NCBI GenBank assembly: GCA_900016875.1
Contig: FCNR01000028.1
Span: 91,748-155,747, forward strand
Direction: 5' to 3'
Length of the DNA stretch: 64,000 nucleotides
Origin: Eubacteriaceae bacterium CHKCI004
GTDB taxonomy: Bacteria > Bacillota > Clostridia > Lachnospirales > Lachnospiraceae
The notes under the pieces are model-generated. The model was not told the origin of the DNA. It saw only the letters and a program-made list of their open reading frames with translations, and made no database searches. Of this stretch, positions 32,942-44,753 are shown in pieces (the stretch's first letter is position 1; each line of letters begins with the position of its first letter). The position numbers and the translations under genes were made by a program.

Positions 32942-35900
32942 ATGTCTGATATGAATAATCAACCAGCAGAACAGCCAATTAATTTTGATGCCATCAAAAT
33001 CGGACTTGCATCTCCGGAAATGATTCGTAAATGGTCCAGAGGTGAAGTAAAGAAACCGGAAACCATCAATTACCGTACTCTGAAACCGGAAAAGGATGGC
33101 CTGTTCTGTGAAAGAATTTTCGGACCGAGCAAGGACTGGGAATGTCACTGCGGTAAATATAAGAAGATTCGTTACAAAGGCGTTGTCTGCGATAAATGTG
33201 GCGTTGAGGTTACCAAATCCAGCGTCCGCAGAGAGCGTATGGGTCACATTGAGCTGGCAGCTCCTGTTTCCCATATCTGGTACTTCAAAGGAATCCCGAG
33301 CCGGATGGGACTGATCCTTGACATGTCCCCGAAGGCACTGGAAAAGGTACTGTACTTTGCTTCCTATGTTGTCCTGGATCCGGGCAATACGAACCTGAAC
33401 AAAAAAGATGTGCTGTCTGACGCGGAATACCGCCGTATCTGTGAGGAATACCGCACAGAGGACGACGGTCTCGGAAGCTTCCGCGTGGGCATGGGCGCAG
33501 AGTCCGTGAAGGAACTGCTCATGGAGATTGACCTGGAAGCAGAATCCGCAGAGCTTAAAAAGAGCCTGAAGAATGCCAGCGGACAGAAGAAAGCAAGAAA
33601 CATCAAACGTCTGGAGGTTGTGGAGGCGTTCCGTCTCTCCGGCAACCGTCCGGAATGGATGATCCTTGATGCGGTTCCGGTCATTCCGCCGGATATCCGT
33701 CCGATGGTACAGCTGGACGGAGGACGTTTTGCCACATCTGACTTAAATGATTTATATAGAAGAATTATCAACCGTAACAACAGACTGAAACGTCTTCTGG
33801 AGCTGGGCGCGCCGGATATCATTATCCGCAACGAAAAACGTATGCTTCAGGAGGCTGTGGATGCCCTCATTGACAACGGACGAAGAGGAAGAGCTGTGAC
33901 TGGTCCTGGTAACCGTGCGCTTAAGTCCCTCTCCGACATGCTGAAAGGTAAACAGGGACGTTTCCGCCAGAACCTTCTCGGAAAACGTGTGGACTACTCC
34001 GGACGTTCCGTTATCGTCGTTGGACCGGAGCTGAAGATCTATCAGTGCGGTCTGCCGAAAGAGATGGCCATCGAGCTGTTCAAACCGTTTGTTATGAAAG
34101 AGCTGGTAAGCAACGGTCTGGCGCACAACATCAAATCCGCCAAAAAGATGGTGGAGAAGCTGCAGCCGGCTGTGTGGGACGTACTGGAAGACGTTATCAA
34201 AGAGCATCCGGTTATGCTGAACCGTGCTCCTACGCTCCATCGTCTTGGTATTCAGGCGTTCGAGCCGATTCTGGTGGAAGGTAAAGCAATCAAGCTCCAT
34301 CCGCTGGTATGTACCGCCTTCAACGCCGACTTCGACGGTGACCAGATGGCTGTGCATCTGCCGCTTTCTGTGGAAGCGCAGGCTGAGTGCCGGTTCCTTC
34401 TGCTGTCCCCGAACAACCTTCTGAAACCGTCCGACGGTGCGCCGGTTGCCGTTCCTTCTCAGGATATGGTCCTCGGTGTGTACTATCTGACCATGGAGAA
34501 AGAGGGAGAGAAGGGCGAAGGCAAATGCTTCAAATCAGAGAACGAGGCATTCCTTGCTTATGAGAATGGAGTGATCACACTTCATTCCAAGATTAAAGTA
34601 AAGAGAAGAGGAAGAAGACCGGACGGCACCATGGGAAGCCGTATCGTCGACTGTACCATGGGACGTATCCTGTTCAATGAAGTTATCATGCAGGATCTGG
34701 GCTTCGTAGACCGTTCCGATCCGGAGAACTTCCTGAAACTGGAGATTGACTTCCAGTGCGGAAAGAAACAGTTAAAACAGATTCTTGACCGGTGTATCAG
34801 CGTACACGGCACCACAAAGACTGCCGAGGTACTTGATGACGTCAAGGCTTTAGGTTATAAATATTCTACCATCGGCGCATTGAGCGTATCCATTTCCGAT
34901 ATGACCGTGCCGAAGGAGAAAGCGCAGATTCTCGAAGATGCTCAGAAACAGGTAGAGTACATTACCAAACAGTACCGCCGTGGTTTCATGACAGAGGAAG
35001 AGCGTTACAAAGCCGTTGTCCAGACATGGTTCGCAGCCGATGAGGAGCTGACTGACAAGCTGATCAACGGACTGGATAAATACAACAACATTTACATGAT
35101 GGCCGACTCCGGAGCCCGTGGTTCCAACCAGCAGATCAAACAGCTGGCCGGCATGCGTGGTCTGATGGCGGATACATCAGGACGTACCATCGAACTTCCG
35201 ATCAAGTCCAACTTCCGTGAAGGTCTGGACGTACTGGAGTATTTCATCTCCGCTCATGGAGCCCGTAAAGGTCTGTCTGATACGGCGCTTCGTACAGCCG
35301 ACTCCGGTTACCTGACCCGTCGAATGGTTGACGTATCACAGGAGCTTATCATCCGCGAGCAGGATTGCTGCGAGGGAGCTGCTGAGATTCCGGGCATGTA
35401 TGTGGAGTCCATCATGGATGGAAAAGAGACAATCGAGACTCTTGAGGAGCGTATCACAGGACGCTACGCCGCAGAAGATTATAAAGACGCGGACGGTAAT
35501 ATGATCGTGGCGGCCAACTGCATGATCACCGCAAAACGTGCTTCTGAGGTCGTAAAGGCCGGATACACCAAGGTGAAGATCAGAACGATGCTCACCTGTA
35601 AGTCTCATACAGGCGCCTGCTCTAAATGTTACGGCGCCAACCTGGCAACCGGTCAGGCAGTGCAGGTGGGTGAGGCAGTCGGCATCATCGCCGCTCAGTC
35701 CATTGGTGAGCCTGGTACACAGCTTACCATGCGTACTTTCCACGCCGGCGGCGTAGCCGGTGATGATATCACACAGGGTCTTCCTCGTGTGGAGGAGCTT
35801 TTTGAGGCACGTAAGCCGAAGGGTCTTGCTATTATCACCGAGATCGGCGGATACGCAGAAGTAAAAGAAACCAAAGAGAAACGGGAGATTATCGTTATGA

Positions 35901-36625
35901 ATAATGACACAGGCGAATCCAAGTCCTATGTTATCCCGTACGGTGCGAGAATCAAGGTTCTCGACGGAACGTATCTGGAAGCCGGCGACGAGCTGACGGA
36001 AGGTTCTGTCAATCCGCATGATATCCTGAAGATCAAAGGCGTCCGCGCCGTTCAGGATTACATGATGCGCGAGGTACAGAGAGTATACCGTCTGCAGGGT
36101 GTTGATATCAATGATAAGCACATTGAGATCATCGTTCGTCAGATGCTCAAGAAAGTCCGCATCGACGAGGCGGGAGACAGTCAGTATCTGCCGGGTTCAC
36201 TGGTAGATATTCTGGAGTTCGAGAAGACCAACGAAGAGCTTATTGCCGAGGGCAAAGAGCCGGCAACCGCCGAGCAGACACTCCTTGGTATCACAAAGGC
36301 TTCTCTGGCGACAAACTCTTTCCTGTCAGCCGCATCCTTCCAGGAAACCACAAAGGTTCTGACCGATGCAGCAATCAAAGGAAAGATCGACCCGCTGATC
36401 GGACTGAAAGAGAACGTACTTTTAGGTAAACTGATCCCGGCAGGAACCGGCCTGAAGAAGTACCGTAATCTTCATCTGAACACCAGCGCAGCCCCTCAGA
36501 TCGAGGAAGAGGAGCTGGATGAGTTTGATTATGAAGAAGGTTACACTTCCCTGGAAGATGAGACCAAGGAAAATATGGCGGAGGAAGCCGTGCTTTCCAT
36601 GGACGAGGTTCACACAGAAGAGTAA
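32942..36625 (+). CDS. rpoC: DNA-directed RNA polymerase subunit beta'
   Basis: The 1,227-aa beta' subunit shows the N-terminal zinc site ([20 protein letters not shown] near residue 68), the absolutely conserved active-site motif [12 protein letters not shown] near residue 460 and the second zinc cluster with [13 protein letters not shown] near residue 885. The start has GGAAGGAG. The length and order are typical for Firmicutes. An acidic C-terminal tail of ~40 residues is present. Confidence 0.98.
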   Translation: MSDMNNQPAEQPINFDAIKIGLASPEMIRKWSRGEVKKPETINYRTLKPEKDGLFCERIFGPSKDWECHCGKYKKIRYKGVVCDKCGVEVTKSSVRRERMGHIELAAPVSHIWYFKGIPSRMGLILDMSPKALEKVLYFASYVVLDPGNTNLNKKDVLSDAEYRRICEEYRTEDDGLGSFRVGMGAESVKELLMEIDLEAESAELKKSLKNASGQKKARNIKRLEVVEAFRLSGNRPEWMILDAVPVIPPDIRPMVQLDGGRFATSDLNDLYRRIINRNNRLKRLLELGAPDIIIRNEKRMLQEAVDALIDNGRRGRAVTGPGNRALKSLSDMLKGKQGRFRQNLLGKRVDYSGRSVIVVGPELKIYQCGLPKEMAIELFKPFVMKELVSNGLAHNIKSAKKMVEKLQPAVWDVLEDVIKEHPVMLNRAPTLHRLGIQAFEPILVEGKAIKLHPLVCTAFNADFDGDQMAVHLPLSVEAQAECRFLLLSPNNLLKPSDGAPVAVPSQDMVLGVYYLTMEKEGEKGEGKCFKSENEAFLAYENGVITLHSKIKVKRRGRRPDGTMGSRIVDCTMGRILFNEVIMQDLGFVDRSDPENFLKLEIDFQCGKKQLKQILDRCISVHGTTKTAEVLDDVKALGYKYSTIGALSVSISDMTVPKEKAQILEDAQKQVEYITKQYRRGFMTEEERYKAVVQTWFAADEELTDKLINGLDKYNNIYMMADSGARGSNQQIKQLAGMRGLMADTSGRTIELPIKSNFREGLDVLEYFISAHGARKGLSDTALRTADSGYLTRRMVDVSQELIIREQDCCEGAAEIPGMYVESIMDGKETIETLEERITGRYAAEDYKDADGNMIVAANCMITAKRASEVVKAGYTKVKIRTMLTCKSHTGACSKCYGANLATGQAVQVGEAVGIIAAQSIGEPGTQLTMRTFHAGGVAGDDITQGLPRVEELFEARKPKGLAIITEIGGYAEVKETKEKREIIVMNNDTGESKSYVIPYGARIKVLDGTYLEAGDELTEGSVNPHDILKIKGVRAVQDYMMREVQRVYRLQGVDINDKHIEIIVRQMLKKVRIDEAGDSQYLPGSLVDILEFEKTNEELIAEGKEPATAEQTLLGITKASLATNSFLSAASFQETTKVLTDAAIKGKIDPLIGLKENVLLGKLIPAGTGLKKYRNLHLNTSAAPQIEEEELDEFDYEEGYTSLEDETKENMAEEAVLSMDEVHTEE

Positions 36626-36687
36626 GGCGATATCCTGTTTTCGTCAGAAAATGTGACACAATAATAAAGACAGATAGATACGGACAA

Positions 36688-36718
36688 AGGGCCGCGGCGA
36701 AAGAGCCGCGGTCTTTGT
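36688..36718 (+). terminator. probable terminator after rpoC
   Basis: CCGCGGC and GCCGCGG with a GAAAGA loop form a GC-rich stem followed by TCTTTGTTGT. The T-tract is imperfect. The rest of the 36626-36948 gap holds only the rpsL promoter. Confidence 0.6.
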
Positions 36719-36787
36719 TGTAAAAGATAAGATGATGTCGTAGAAGAAAAAGTCTGGCGGACAAAGGTTTTCTTAGTAAATAGACTC

Positions 36788-36816
36788 TTGACAAAGGCTG
36801 GGAATACCGATATAAT
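36788..36816 (+). promoter_or_regulatory. consensus promoter of rpsL-rpsG-fusA
   Basis: A perfect TTGACA (36788-36793) and a perfect TATAAT (36811-36816) with the ideal 17-bp spacer, ~130 bases before rpsL. Confidence 0.92.
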
Positions 36817-36948
36817 CTAGAATTGTGTGCGGGCGTATAACTGCGCCCGCAATTGGATATAATCAAGATGATTTGTCCATGAGGCAATATGCCAGAAGAA
36901 ACTATCAGGCAACCACATTAGAAAATATGTATGGAGGTGAAATTCAGA

Positions 36949-37362
36949 ATGCCTACTTTTAACCAGTTAGTGAGAAAAGGAAGACAGTCTGTAGCAAAGA
37001 AATCCACGGCACCTGCACTTCAGAAAGGATTTAACTCCTTAAAGAAGAGAGCAACAGATGCCAGCTCACCACAGAAACGTGGTGTATGTACTGCAGTTAA
37101 GACAGCAACTCCTAAGAAGCCTAACTCAGCGCTTCGTAAGATTGCCAGAGTTCGTCTTTCCAACGGTATCGAGGTAACAAGCTATATCCCGGGTGAAGGC
37201 CACAACCTTCAGGAGCACAGCGTTGTGCTGATCCGAGGCGGAAGAGTAAAAGACTTACCAGGTACCAGATACCATATCGTCAGAGGTACTCTTGATACAG
37301 CCGGCGTAGCCAACAGAAAACAGGCTCGTTCCAAATACGGCGCTAAGAGACCTAAAAAATAA
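36949..37362 (+). CDS. rpsL: 30S ribosomal protein S12
   Basis: A 137-aa S12 starting at the ATG at 36949 behind GGAGGTGA. The decoding-site segments [17 protein letters not shown] and [11 protein letters not shown] are present; the lysines mutated in streptomycin resistance are wild type. It begins the str operon order rpsL-rpsG-fusA-tuf. Confidence 0.97.
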   Translation: MPTFNQLVRKGRQSVAKKSTAPALQKGFNSLKKRATDASSPQKRGVCTAVKTATPKKPNSALRKIARVRLSNGIEVTSYIPGEGHNLQEHSVVLIRGGRVKDLPGTRYHIVRGTLDTAGVANRKQARSKYGAKRPKK

Positions 37363-37378
37363 GCCTTATCAGGCACTG

Positions 37379-37407
37379 ACTTCCGGTACAAAAAGAATGT
37401 ACCGAAG
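37379..37407 (+). promoter_or_regulatory. hairpin in the rpsL-rpsG gap
   Basis: CTTCCGGTAC and GTACCGAAG flank AAAAAGAAT, making a short stem in the 224-base rpsL-rpsG gap. It may be a processing or regulatory (S7-type) structure; there is no T-run. Confidence 0.35.
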
Positions 37408-37586
37408 TATACCCGCGCTGGGTAAGACAGTATGAATCAATGCCGGAATAGCAATATTTTCTCTGTTGGTTGCAGGTAAATATAGATCGCAGTCCGAGCA
37501 TGAACATTGGAGAAATATTTCTCCGTGAGTACCGATGATTTAATATCTGAGAGAATCAGAAAGTTTTAATTAAGGAGGGAAGAACC

Positions 37587-38057
37587 GTGCCACGTAAAGG
37601 ACATATTGCAAAAAGGGATGTATTACCGGATCCTATTTATAATAACAAAGTGGTAACAAAGCTTATCAATAACATCATGTTAGATGGTAAGAAAGGCGTT
37701 GCTCAGAGAATCGTTTACGGTGCATTTGAGCGCGTAGCACAGGAGACAGGCAAGGATGCTCTTGAAGTGTTCAACGATGCCATGAACAACATTATGCCGG
37801 CTCTGGAAGTTAAATCCAGACGTATCGGTGGTGCTACTTATCAGGTACCTATCGATGTAAGACCGGACAGACGCCAGACTCTGGCTCTTCGCTGGATTAC
37901 TCTTTACTCCCGTAAGAGAGGCGAGAGAACCATGGAAGAAAGACTGGCGAAAGAGATTATGGATGCTGCAAACAACACAGGCGCATCTGTAAAGAAGAAA
38001 GAAGATATGCATAAGATGGCAGAAGCTAACAAGGCTTTCGCACATTACAGATTCTAA
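37587..38057 (+). CDS. rpsG: 30S ribosomal protein S7
   Basis: A 156-aa S7 starting at a GTG after GGAGGGAAG. The [20 protein letters not shown] opening and the [20 protein letters not shown] signature near residue 82 identify it. S7 nucleates assembly of the 30S head. fusA follows 15 bases later. Confidence 0.97.
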   Translation: MPRKGHIAKRDVLPDPIYNNKVVTKLINNIMLDGKKGVAQRIVYGAFERVAQETGKDALEVFNDAMNNIMPALEVKSRRIGGATYQVPIDVRPDRRQTLALRWITLYSRKRGERTMEERLAKEIMDAANNTGASVKKKEDMHKMAEANKAFAHYRF

Positions 38058-38072
38058 TAGGAGGAAAGAGAC

Positions 38073-40190
38073 TTGGCTGGAAGAGAATATCCACTTGAGA
38101 GAACCAGAAATATTGGTATTATGGCCCATATCGATGCTGGTAAGACAACATTGACAGAGCGTATCCTCTATTATACTGGCGTGAATTACAAGATTGGTGA
38201 CACTCATGAAGGTACTGCTACCATGGACTGGATGGAGCAGGAGCAGGAAAGAGGTATTACAATCACTTCCGCTGCCACAACATGTCACTGGACTTTACAG
38301 GAAAACTGCAGACCAAAAGACGGTGCGTTAGAGCATCGTATCAACATTATCGATACACCGGGACACGTGGACTTTACCGTTGAGGTAGAGCGTTCTCTTC
38401 GTGTACTGGACAGTGCTGTCGGCGTATTCTGTGCGAAGGGCGGCGTTGAGCCACAGTCCGAGAACGTATGGCGTCAGGCAGACACTTACAACGTACCTCG
38501 TATGGCATTCATCAACAAGATGGATATCATGGGTGCGGACTTCTACGGCGCAGTAGAGCAGATTAAAACAAGATTAGGAAAGAATGCGATCCCGATTCAG
38601 CTTCCTATCGGAAAAGAAGATGATTTCAAGGGAATCATCGACCTGATGGAGATGAAAGCTTACATCTATAACGATGAGAAGGGCGAGGACATCGACATCG
38701 TTGATATTCCGGAAGACATGAAGGATGACGCAGAACTTTACCGTACCGATATGATCGAGAAGATCTGCGAATCTGACGACGATTTAATGATGGCATACCT
38801 TGAGGGTGAAGAGCCATCTGTCGAAGAGCTGAAAGCTGCTCTTCGTAAAGGAACATGTGATTGTTCCATGGTTCCTGTATGCTGTGGTACAGCCTACAGA
38901 AACAAAGGTGTACAGAAGCTTCTGGACGCTATCATCGAATATTTACCGGCGCCTACCGATGTAGAAGACATCAAGGGTGTTGACCTGGACGGCAACGAAG
39001 TATCCGTAGAATCTTCTGACGATGCTCCGTTTGCAGCTCTGGCATTCAAGATCATGACAGACCCGTTCGTAGGTAAGCTGGCATTCTTCCGTGTATATTC
39101 CGGTACTATGAATTCCGGTTCCTACATTTTAAATGCCACAAAAGGCAAAAAAGAGCGTGTTGGACGTATCCTTCAGATGCATGCCAACAAACGTACAGAG
39201 CTTGATAAAGTATATGCAGGAGATATCGCTGCAGCAGTAGGATTTAAGATTACTTCTACTGGTGATACGATTTGTGACGAGCAGCATCCGGTTATCCTGG
39301 AGTCCATGGAGTTCCCGGAACCGGTTATCGAGCTGGCTATCGAGCCTAAGACAAAAGCAGGTCAGGGCAAGATGGGTGAGGCTCTGGCAAAACTTGCTGA
39401 AGAGGACCCTACCTTCCGTGCTCATACCAATACAGAAACAGGACAGACCATCATCGCCGGTATGGGTGAGCTCCATCTGGAGATCATCGTAGACCGTCTG
39501 CTTCGTGAGTTCAAGGTAGAAGCAAACGTCGGCGCTCCGCAGGTTGCTTACAAAGAGTCCTTCACAAAAGCTGTGGATGTGGATTCCAAGTACGCTAAAC
39601 AGTCCGGTGGACGTGGTCAGTACGGTCACTGTAAAGTACGTTTCGAGCCGATGGATGTCAACGGCGAAGAGACATTTAAGTTCGATTCCGAGGTTGTCGG
39701 CGGTGCTATTCCTAAGGAATACATTCCGGCTGTCGGCGCTGGTATCGAAGATGCAGCCAAAGCAGGTATCCTTGGCGGATTCCCTGTAGTAGGCGTACAC
39801 GCTACTGTTTACGACGGTTCTTACCATGAGGTCGACTCCTCCGAGATGGCCTTCAAGGTAGCAGGTTCCCTGGCATTCAAGGACGCTATGAAGAAAGCAG
39901 ACCCTGTATTACTGGAGCCTATCATGAAGGTTGACGTAACCATGCCGGAAGAGTACATGGGTGACGTTATCGGTGATATCAACTCCCGTCGTGGACGTAT
40001 CGAAGGAATGGAAGATGTGGGCGGCGGACGTATCGTACATGGATTCGTTCCGTTATCCGAGATGTTCGGTTACTCCACAGACCTGCGTTCCAGAACACAG
40101 GGACGTGGTAACTACTCCATGTTCTTCGATCACTATGAAAAAGTTCCGAAAAATGTACAGGAGAAGATTCTGGACGCGCGGAGCAAATAA
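38073..40190 (+). CDS. fusA: elongation factor G
   Basis: The 705-aa translocation GTPase begins at a TTG placed 8 bases after AGGAGGAAA, with rpsG just upstream. G1 [12 protein letters not shown] (residue ~17), switch segments with [12 protein letters not shown]3 DTPGHVDF (~90) and G4 NKMD (~145) are all present, followed by domains II-V. It is the canonical gene in the str operon. Confidence 0.97.
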   Translation: MAGREYPLERTRNIGIMAHIDAGKTTLTERILYYTGVNYKIGDTHEGTATMDWMEQEQERGITITSAATTCHWTLQENCRPKDGALEHRINIIDTPGHVDFTVEVERSLRVLDSAVGVFCAKGGVEPQSENVWRQADTYNVPRMAFINKMDIMGADFYGAVEQIKTRLGKNAIPIQLPIGKEDDFKGIIDLMEMKAYIYNDEKGEDIDIVDIPEDMKDDAELYRTDMIEKICESDDDLMMAYLEGEEPSVEELKAALRKGTCDCSMVPVCCGTAYRNKGVQKLLDAIIEYLPAPTDVEDIKGVDLDGNEVSVESSDDAPFAALAFKIMTDPFVGKLAFFRVYSGTMNSGSYILNATKGKKERVGRILQMHANKRTELDKVYAGDIAAAVGFKITSTGDTICDEQHPVILESMEFPEPVIELAIEPKTKAGQGKMGEALAKLAEEDPTFRAHTNTETGQTIIAGMGELHLEIIVDRLLREFKVEANVGAPQVAYKESFTKAVDVDSKYAKQSGGRGQYGHCKVRFEPMDVNGEETFKFDSEVVGGAIPKEYIPAVGAGIEDAAKAGILGGFPVVGVHATVYDGSYHEVDSSEMAFKVAGSLAFKDAMKKADPVLLEPIMKVDVTMPEEYMGDVIGDINSRRGRIEGMEDVGGGRIVHGFVPLSEMFGYSTDLRSRTQGRGNYSMFFDHYEKVPKNVQEKILDARSK

Positions 40191-40240
40191 TTTCGTAAGA
40201 ATTATGTAAGTAGAATATACAAATAAGAACCAAATTTTAC

Positions 40241-40269
40241 TTGCAAATCAACTTAAAATGAAATATAAT
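40241..40269 (+). promoter_or_regulatory. promoter of tuf
   Basis: TTGCAA (40241-40246) and a perfect TATAAT (40264-40269) with a 17-bp spacer. A GC-rich leader of about 120 bases with several short stems precedes tuf. Confidence 0.85.
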
Positions 40270-40399
40270 CATAGCAGGTGCGGCTAAGAGAAGCCGCGGC
40301 TTGGCTATGACCAGAGCCTGCTCGGTCAGACAGGCCGAGCGGCAGAATGTGTATTATTAAATCAGCCCGTCGGGGCGTATATTTAAGGAGGAAATTCAA

Positions 40400-41593
40400 A
40401 TGGCTAAAGCTAAGTTTGAAAGAACTAAACCACATTGTAATATTGGTACCATCGGACACGTTGACCATGGTAAAACAACTTTAACAGCTGCTATCACAAA
40501 GACTCTTCACGAGAGATTAGGTCTTGGTGAGTCCGTAGCATTCGATAACATCGATAAAGCTCCGGAAGAGAGAGAACGTGGTATCACAATCTCCACAGCT
40601 CACGTTGAGTACGAGACAGAGAAGAGACATTACGCACACGTTGACTGCCCAGGTCATGCCGACTACGTTAAGAACATGATCACAGGTGCTGCTCAGATGG
40701 ATGGTGCTATCCTTGTAGTAGCTGCTACAGACGGTGTTATGGCTCAGACAAAAGAGCACATCCTTCTGTCCCGTCAGGTAGGTGTTCCTTACATCGTTGT
40801 ATTCATGAACAAATGTGACATGGTAGACGACGAAGAGTTATTAGAGTTAGTAGATATGGAAATCCGTGAGCTCTTAAATGAGTACGAGTTCCCAGGAGAT
40901 GACACTCCAATCATCCAGGGTTCCGCACTTATGGCACTGGAAGATCCGAGCGGCGAGTGGGGCGACAAGATTCTTGAGCTCATGGACGCTGTTGACGAGT
41001 GGATCCCAGACCCAGAGCGTGACACAGACAAACCATTCCTGATGCCTATCGAGGATATCTTCTCCATCACAGGTCGTGGTACTGTTGCTACTGGTAGAGT
41101 AGAGCGTGGTGTACTGCACGTATCCGATGAGGTTGAGATCGTTGGTATCACAGAAGAAACACGTAAAGTTGTTGTAACAGGTGTTGAGATGTTCCGTAAA
41201 CTTCTTGACGAAGCTCAGGCTGGTGACAACATCGGTGCTCTTCTCCGTGGTGTTCAGAGAACAGAGATCCAGCGTGGACAGGTTCTGGCTCAGCCAGGCA
41301 GCGTTACATGCCATCAGAAATTTACCGCTCAGGTATACGTATTAACAAAAGACGAGGGTGGACGTCACACTCCTTTCTTCAACAACTACAGACCTCAGTT
41401 CTACTTCCGTACAACTGACGTTACAGGTGTTATCACTCTTCCAGAAGGAACAGAGATGTGCATGCCTGGTGACAACGTAGAGATGACAATCGAGCTGATT
41501 CACCCAGTAGCTATGGAGCAGGGTCTTACATTCGCTATCCGTGAAGGTGGACGTACTGTTGGATCAGGCCGTGTTGCTTCTATCGTAGAATAA
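40400..41593 (+). CDS. tuf: elongation factor Tu
   Basis: The 397-aa EF-Tu delivers aminoacyl-tRNA to the ribosome. G1 [10 protein letters not shown] (residue ~19), [15 protein letters not shown] (~81) and NKCD (~136) are present and the C-terminus ends SGRVASIVE. The start follows AAGGAGG. Codon use is strongly biased, as expected for an abundant protein. Confidence 0.98.
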   Translation: MAKAKFERTKPHCNIGTIGHVDHGKTTLTAAITKTLHERLGLGESVAFDNIDKAPEERERGITISTAHVEYETEKRHYAHVDCPGHADYVKNMITGAAQMDGAILVVAATDGVMAQTKEHILLSRQVGVPYIVVFMNKCDMVDDEELLELVDMEIRELLNEYEFPGDDTPIIQGSALMALEDPSGEWGDKILELMDAVDEWIPDPERDTDKPFLMPIEDIFSITGRGTVATGRVERGVLHVSDEVEIVGITEETRKVVVTGVEMFRKLLDEAQAGDNIGALLRGVQRTEIQRGQVLAQPGSVTCHQKFTAQVYVLTKDEGGRHTPFFNNYRPQFYFRTTDVTGVITLPEGTEMCMPGDNVEMTIELIHPVAMEQGLTFAIREGGRTVGSGRVASIVE

Positions 41594-41667
41594 TTCGTAC
41601 AAGTATCGGTTTATTCTGAACTAATCGAATTAAATACTCTTGGAGTAAAATAAATATTGAACGATTC

Positions 41668-41703
41668 AGCCGCTTCCAGTTTTTGGAGGCGGCTGTTTTG
41701 GTA
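41668..41703 (+). terminator. terminator after tuf
   Basis: AGCCGCTTCCA and TGGAGGCGGCT form a strong stem with a GTTTT loop, followed by GTTTTGG. Confidence 0.85.
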
Positions 41704-41727
41704 TAAAAAAGAGAGGACAAGAAACAC

Positions 41728-42525
41728 ATGATCAAATTAATCGTTTCCGATGTGGACGACACATTGCTTCCGGAAAGCACCATGAATCTGAATCCGGAAT
41801 ACTTCGAGGTGATAAAGAAACTTCAGGAGAAAGGCGTCATCTTTGTGGCGGCCAGCGGACGGCAGAAAGTCAGCATCAAAAAAGTATTCGCTCCGATTCA
41901 GGACGAGATCGCCTATCTGGCAGACAATGGAACCGATATCAGTGCAGGGGATTTTATTTATTCCATGAAATTCGATGAAGGAGACTATCCGGCATTGGCA
42001 AAGGATTTGGAAAATCTCAAAGAAAGAGGATTTACCTTTATGGCCTGTAAACAGGATTGGAATATTGTTGATGAGGAGATGGAAGATTTTTATCAGGTGG
42101 TACTCAGCTACGGATGTCAGGCAAAGAAAGTACCGGATTTGAAAGTGCTTCCGGATATCAGCAAAGTATCTCTCTATCATCCGGACGGTATCCCGGCGGA
42201 TGTGGAGCAGACTATGAAGGAACGCTGGTCTGATAAGATGGATGTCTGCATCGCCGGAAGCTGTTATCTTGATTTCACCAAAAAAGGCTGTAACAAAGGA
42301 AAAGGTCTGTCTCTTCTGCAAAAACACTATGGCATTACATATGAGGAGACAGCCGCATTCGGTAACGCCGACAACGACATTTCTCTCATCGAAAAGGCCA
42401 AATACGGCTACGCCGTGGGAAACGCCAGCGAAGGTCTGAAGAAAGCCGCCTACGAAGTCCTGGCGCCGATGCAGGAAGATGCGGTGCTTGGCAAGCTGAA
42501 AGAAATACTGGAGGAGATGGAGTAA
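41728..42525 (+). CDS. Cof-type HAD-superfamily phosphatase
   Basis: This 265-aa protein has HAD motif I DVDDTLLP at residues ~8-15, motif II VAASGR (~48), a lysine in the CNKGKG segment (~193) and motif IV FGNADNDISLI (~212), with the C2 cap between motifs II and III. Such Cof/YidA enzymes dephosphorylate sugar phosphates or flavin precursors; the substrate is not predictable. It follows the tuf terminator and probably forms a single-gene unit. Confidence 0.9.
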   Translation: MIKLIVSDVDDTLLPESTMNLNPEYFEVIKKLQEKGVIFVAASGRQKVSIKKVFAPIQDEIAYLADNGTDISAGDFIYSMKFDEGDYPALAKDLENLKERGFTFMACKQDWNIVDEEMEDFYQVVLSYGCQAKKVPDLKVLPDISKVSLYHPDGIPADVEQTMKERWSDKMDVCIAGSCYLDFTKKGCNKGKGLSLLQKHYGITYEETAAFGNADNDISLIEKAKYGYAVGNASEGLKKAAYEVLAPMQEDAVLGKLKEILEEME

Positions 42526-42690
42526 AGCAGGTTTCCGGTTACTGCTCAAACCCGGGCCGCGTACGGACTGCGTAGCTGTGAGTCAACATAATTTAACCGG
42601 CAGTTTCCGGTCTTTTTACAATCATTTTACAGGAATATGGTTGAAAAATGAAACAAGAATGTGATAGAAAATAACCGGAGGTATGATTTT

Positions 42691-43683
42691 ATGATCAAAA
42701 AAATGGAAGGTTTCAGTAAAGAGGGAAACTGGTATAAAGGAAATCTTCATTGCCATACGACGGATTCCGATGGAAGTTTGACGCCTGCAGAGGTAGTGCA
42801 GTACTATAAGAAAGAAGGATATGATTTCCTGGCAATTAGTGACCACAATATTTTTTCGGATTATCGGAGAGATTTCGATTGCGATGAATTCATTATTCTG
42901 CCTGCCGTTGAGGCGTCTGCTGTTTTGTATAAAGACGACAGTAAAAACAGGGCGGAACGGTTAAGTATTCATCATATACATGGGATTCTTGGCAATGAGG
43001 AAATGCAGCGTAAAGCTGCGAAAGGGCTTTTTTCTCATCTGCAGGACTATCCGGAAAGAGAGTACTGCGGTTCCTGGAACGGCGCGCAGGTCGCACAGGA
43101 GCTTCAGGATGATCTGAAGGCCCATGGATGCATCACCATATACAATCATCCGGTGTGGTCCAGAGTGAGAGAAGAGGATTTTATTTATACGGACGGACTC
43201 ACTGCTCTGGAGATTTATAATTACGGCACTGTCAATGAGAGCGCCACAGGATTCGATTCCCTGCGCTGGGATGTGATGCTCCGCAATGGAAAGCGTATTT
43301 TTGCCACGGCGTCAGACGATAATCATAATGACGGAGTTGTCAGAGACAGCTTTGGCGGATATATCATGGTGAAAGCGGAGGCGCTGAATCACGAGTCTGT
43401 GATTAATGCTATTATCAATGGAAATTATTATTCCTCCGCAGGTCCTTCTATCTACAACTGGGGTATTGAAAATGACACAGCTTTTGTGGAGTGCAGCGCT
43501 GTGAGCCGGGTGAACTTCATGGCAGGGAATTACATTAATGCAGGTGGTTCTGTCATAGCGGAATCGGGAAAAGATGATATTACGCGTGCAGAGTTTCCTT
43601 TGCGTGGAAATGAACAGTACATAAGAGTAGAATGTATAGACAGATATGGAAAAACAGCATGGTCTAATCCGATTTTTCTTTAG
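42691..43683 (+). CDS. PHP-domain metal-dependent hydrolase
   Basis: From the ATG at 42691 (CGGAGG upstream) the protein has 330 aa. PHP motifs are clear: NLHCHTTDSDGSLTP (two metal-binding histidines), FLAISDHN, a glutamate in LPAVEASA, IYNHPVW and a late ASDDNHND. The fold supports phosphoesterase activity on nucleotides or oligonucleotides; the C-terminal ~90 residues form a beta-rich extension. The exact substrate is unknown. Confidence 0.85.
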   Translation: MIKKMEGFSKEGNWYKGNLHCHTTDSDGSLTPAEVVQYYKKEGYDFLAISDHNIFSDYRRDFDCDEFIILPAVEASAVLYKDDSKNRAERLSIHHIHGILGNEEMQRKAAKGLFSHLQDYPEREYCGSWNGAQVAQELQDDLKAHGCITIYNHPVWSRVREEDFIYTDGLTALEIYNYGTVNESATGFDSLRWDVMLRNGKRIFATASDDNHNDGVVRDSFGGYIMVKAEALNHESVINAIINGNYYSSAGPSIYNWGIENDTAFVECSAVSRVNFMAGNYINAGGSVIAESGKDDITRAEFPLRGNEQYIRVECIDRYGKTAWSNPIFL

Positions 43684-43710
43684 GAGCTCATGATGAGCTC
43701 CTTTTTCTTT
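43682..43710 (+). terminator. terminator after the PHP gene
   Basis: AGGAGCTCA and TGAGCTCCT form a perfect stem immediately at the stop codon, followed by TTTTCTTTT. Confidence 0.9.
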
Positions 43711-43804
43711 TACAGAGAAAACCGTTAGGATTCCTGTAAAACATAGGAGAAACATAAAACCTATGAAAGACAGGAAATCTATGGGGAACAGGAAAGGAGA
43801 TACG

Positions 43805-44629
43805 ATGGTGAGATACCTTTTATCAATATCAGAACTGGCGAAACTGAAGAACATAACCAGTGAGACACTGCGTCATTATGACAGGATTGATCTGCTGAAG
43901 CCGGATTATGTGACTAAAAGCGGCCGCCGCATGTATTCGATCCGGCAGTATGAAAAGTTGGGGACGATTCTTGAGCTGCGGGCAATTGGTATGAGTCTCC
44001 ACGAGATTCAGGAATATTTTAATAACAGAAACCTGAAGAAATCCATTTCCATGCTGCGCAGATATCAGCAGGAATTTGAAAAAAAGCTGCAGGAACAGAT
44101 ACAGCTCAATGAAATACTGATTGAAAAAATGAAATTTCTGGAGAGTCTGTCTGAGCTTCCTGAGATGGAAACGGTCTTTGAGACATATTTTCCGGAACGG
44201 TATATGGTCACTTTAGGAGAAGAGTCCGGAGATAGGGAAAAGCACGCCATGGCATTTACTATGCTGGAAAATTATGTGCGGGAGAAAATACCGATTCTTG
44301 CCAGCGACCGGGTGGGCGTCTTCTCGGATGAGCGGCTGCTGGAACCAAATGACCAGTTGATCTCGGCAGTTCCCATGCTACTTGTCTCACCCAAAAATGC
44401 TGATGAAGCATATCTGAAAAAAATCACCGAAGGGAACTATGTCTGTATGCTTTACAAAAATGGAACTTTGGAGAAATATGATTCCTCTTTTGAAAAGGTG
44501 AAAGATTATATCAGAGAAAAAGGATATCGGATTTGCGGCAATATCCTGCAGATATATAAGATTGACGTGACCCTCTCCAGCGACAGAGAGGAAACGGTAC
44601 TGGAGATTCAGGTTCCGGTGAAGAAATAA
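43805..44629 (+). CDS. MerR-family transcriptional regulator with effector-binding domain
   Basis: The start is the ATG at 43805 after AAAGGAGA, giving 274 aa. The N-terminal MerR winged helix reads ISELAKLKNITSETLRHYDR, with YDRIDLLKPDYV after it. A coiled coil (residues ~85-125) mediates dimerisation, and a GyrI-like C-terminal domain of ~150 residues probably binds small hydrophobic drugs or metabolites, as in BmrR. Neighbouring D-serine dehydratase is a possible but unproven target. Confidence 0.85.
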   Translation: MVRYLLSISELAKLKNITSETLRHYDRIDLLKPDYVTKSGRRMYSIRQYEKLGTILELRAIGMSLHEIQEYFNNRNLKKSISMLRRYQQEFEKKLQEQIQLNEILIEKMKFLESLSELPEMETVFETYFPERYMVTLGEESGDREKHAMAFTMLENYVREKIPILASDRVGVFSDERLLEPNDQLISAVPMLLVSPKNADEAYLKKITEGNYVCMLYKNGTLEKYDSSFEKVKDYIREKGYRICGNILQIYKIDVTLSSDREETVLEIQVPVKK

Positions 44630-44753
44630 ATTTTACCTGAGAATTACAAAACTTTACGGTTTTCTGTATTGAAGTTTTTGCGGCACAAAGAAATAAACTG
44701 ATGTTGCTGAAGAAAAAAAGAAAAACGTAACAAAACTGCATGGAGGAAAAAAC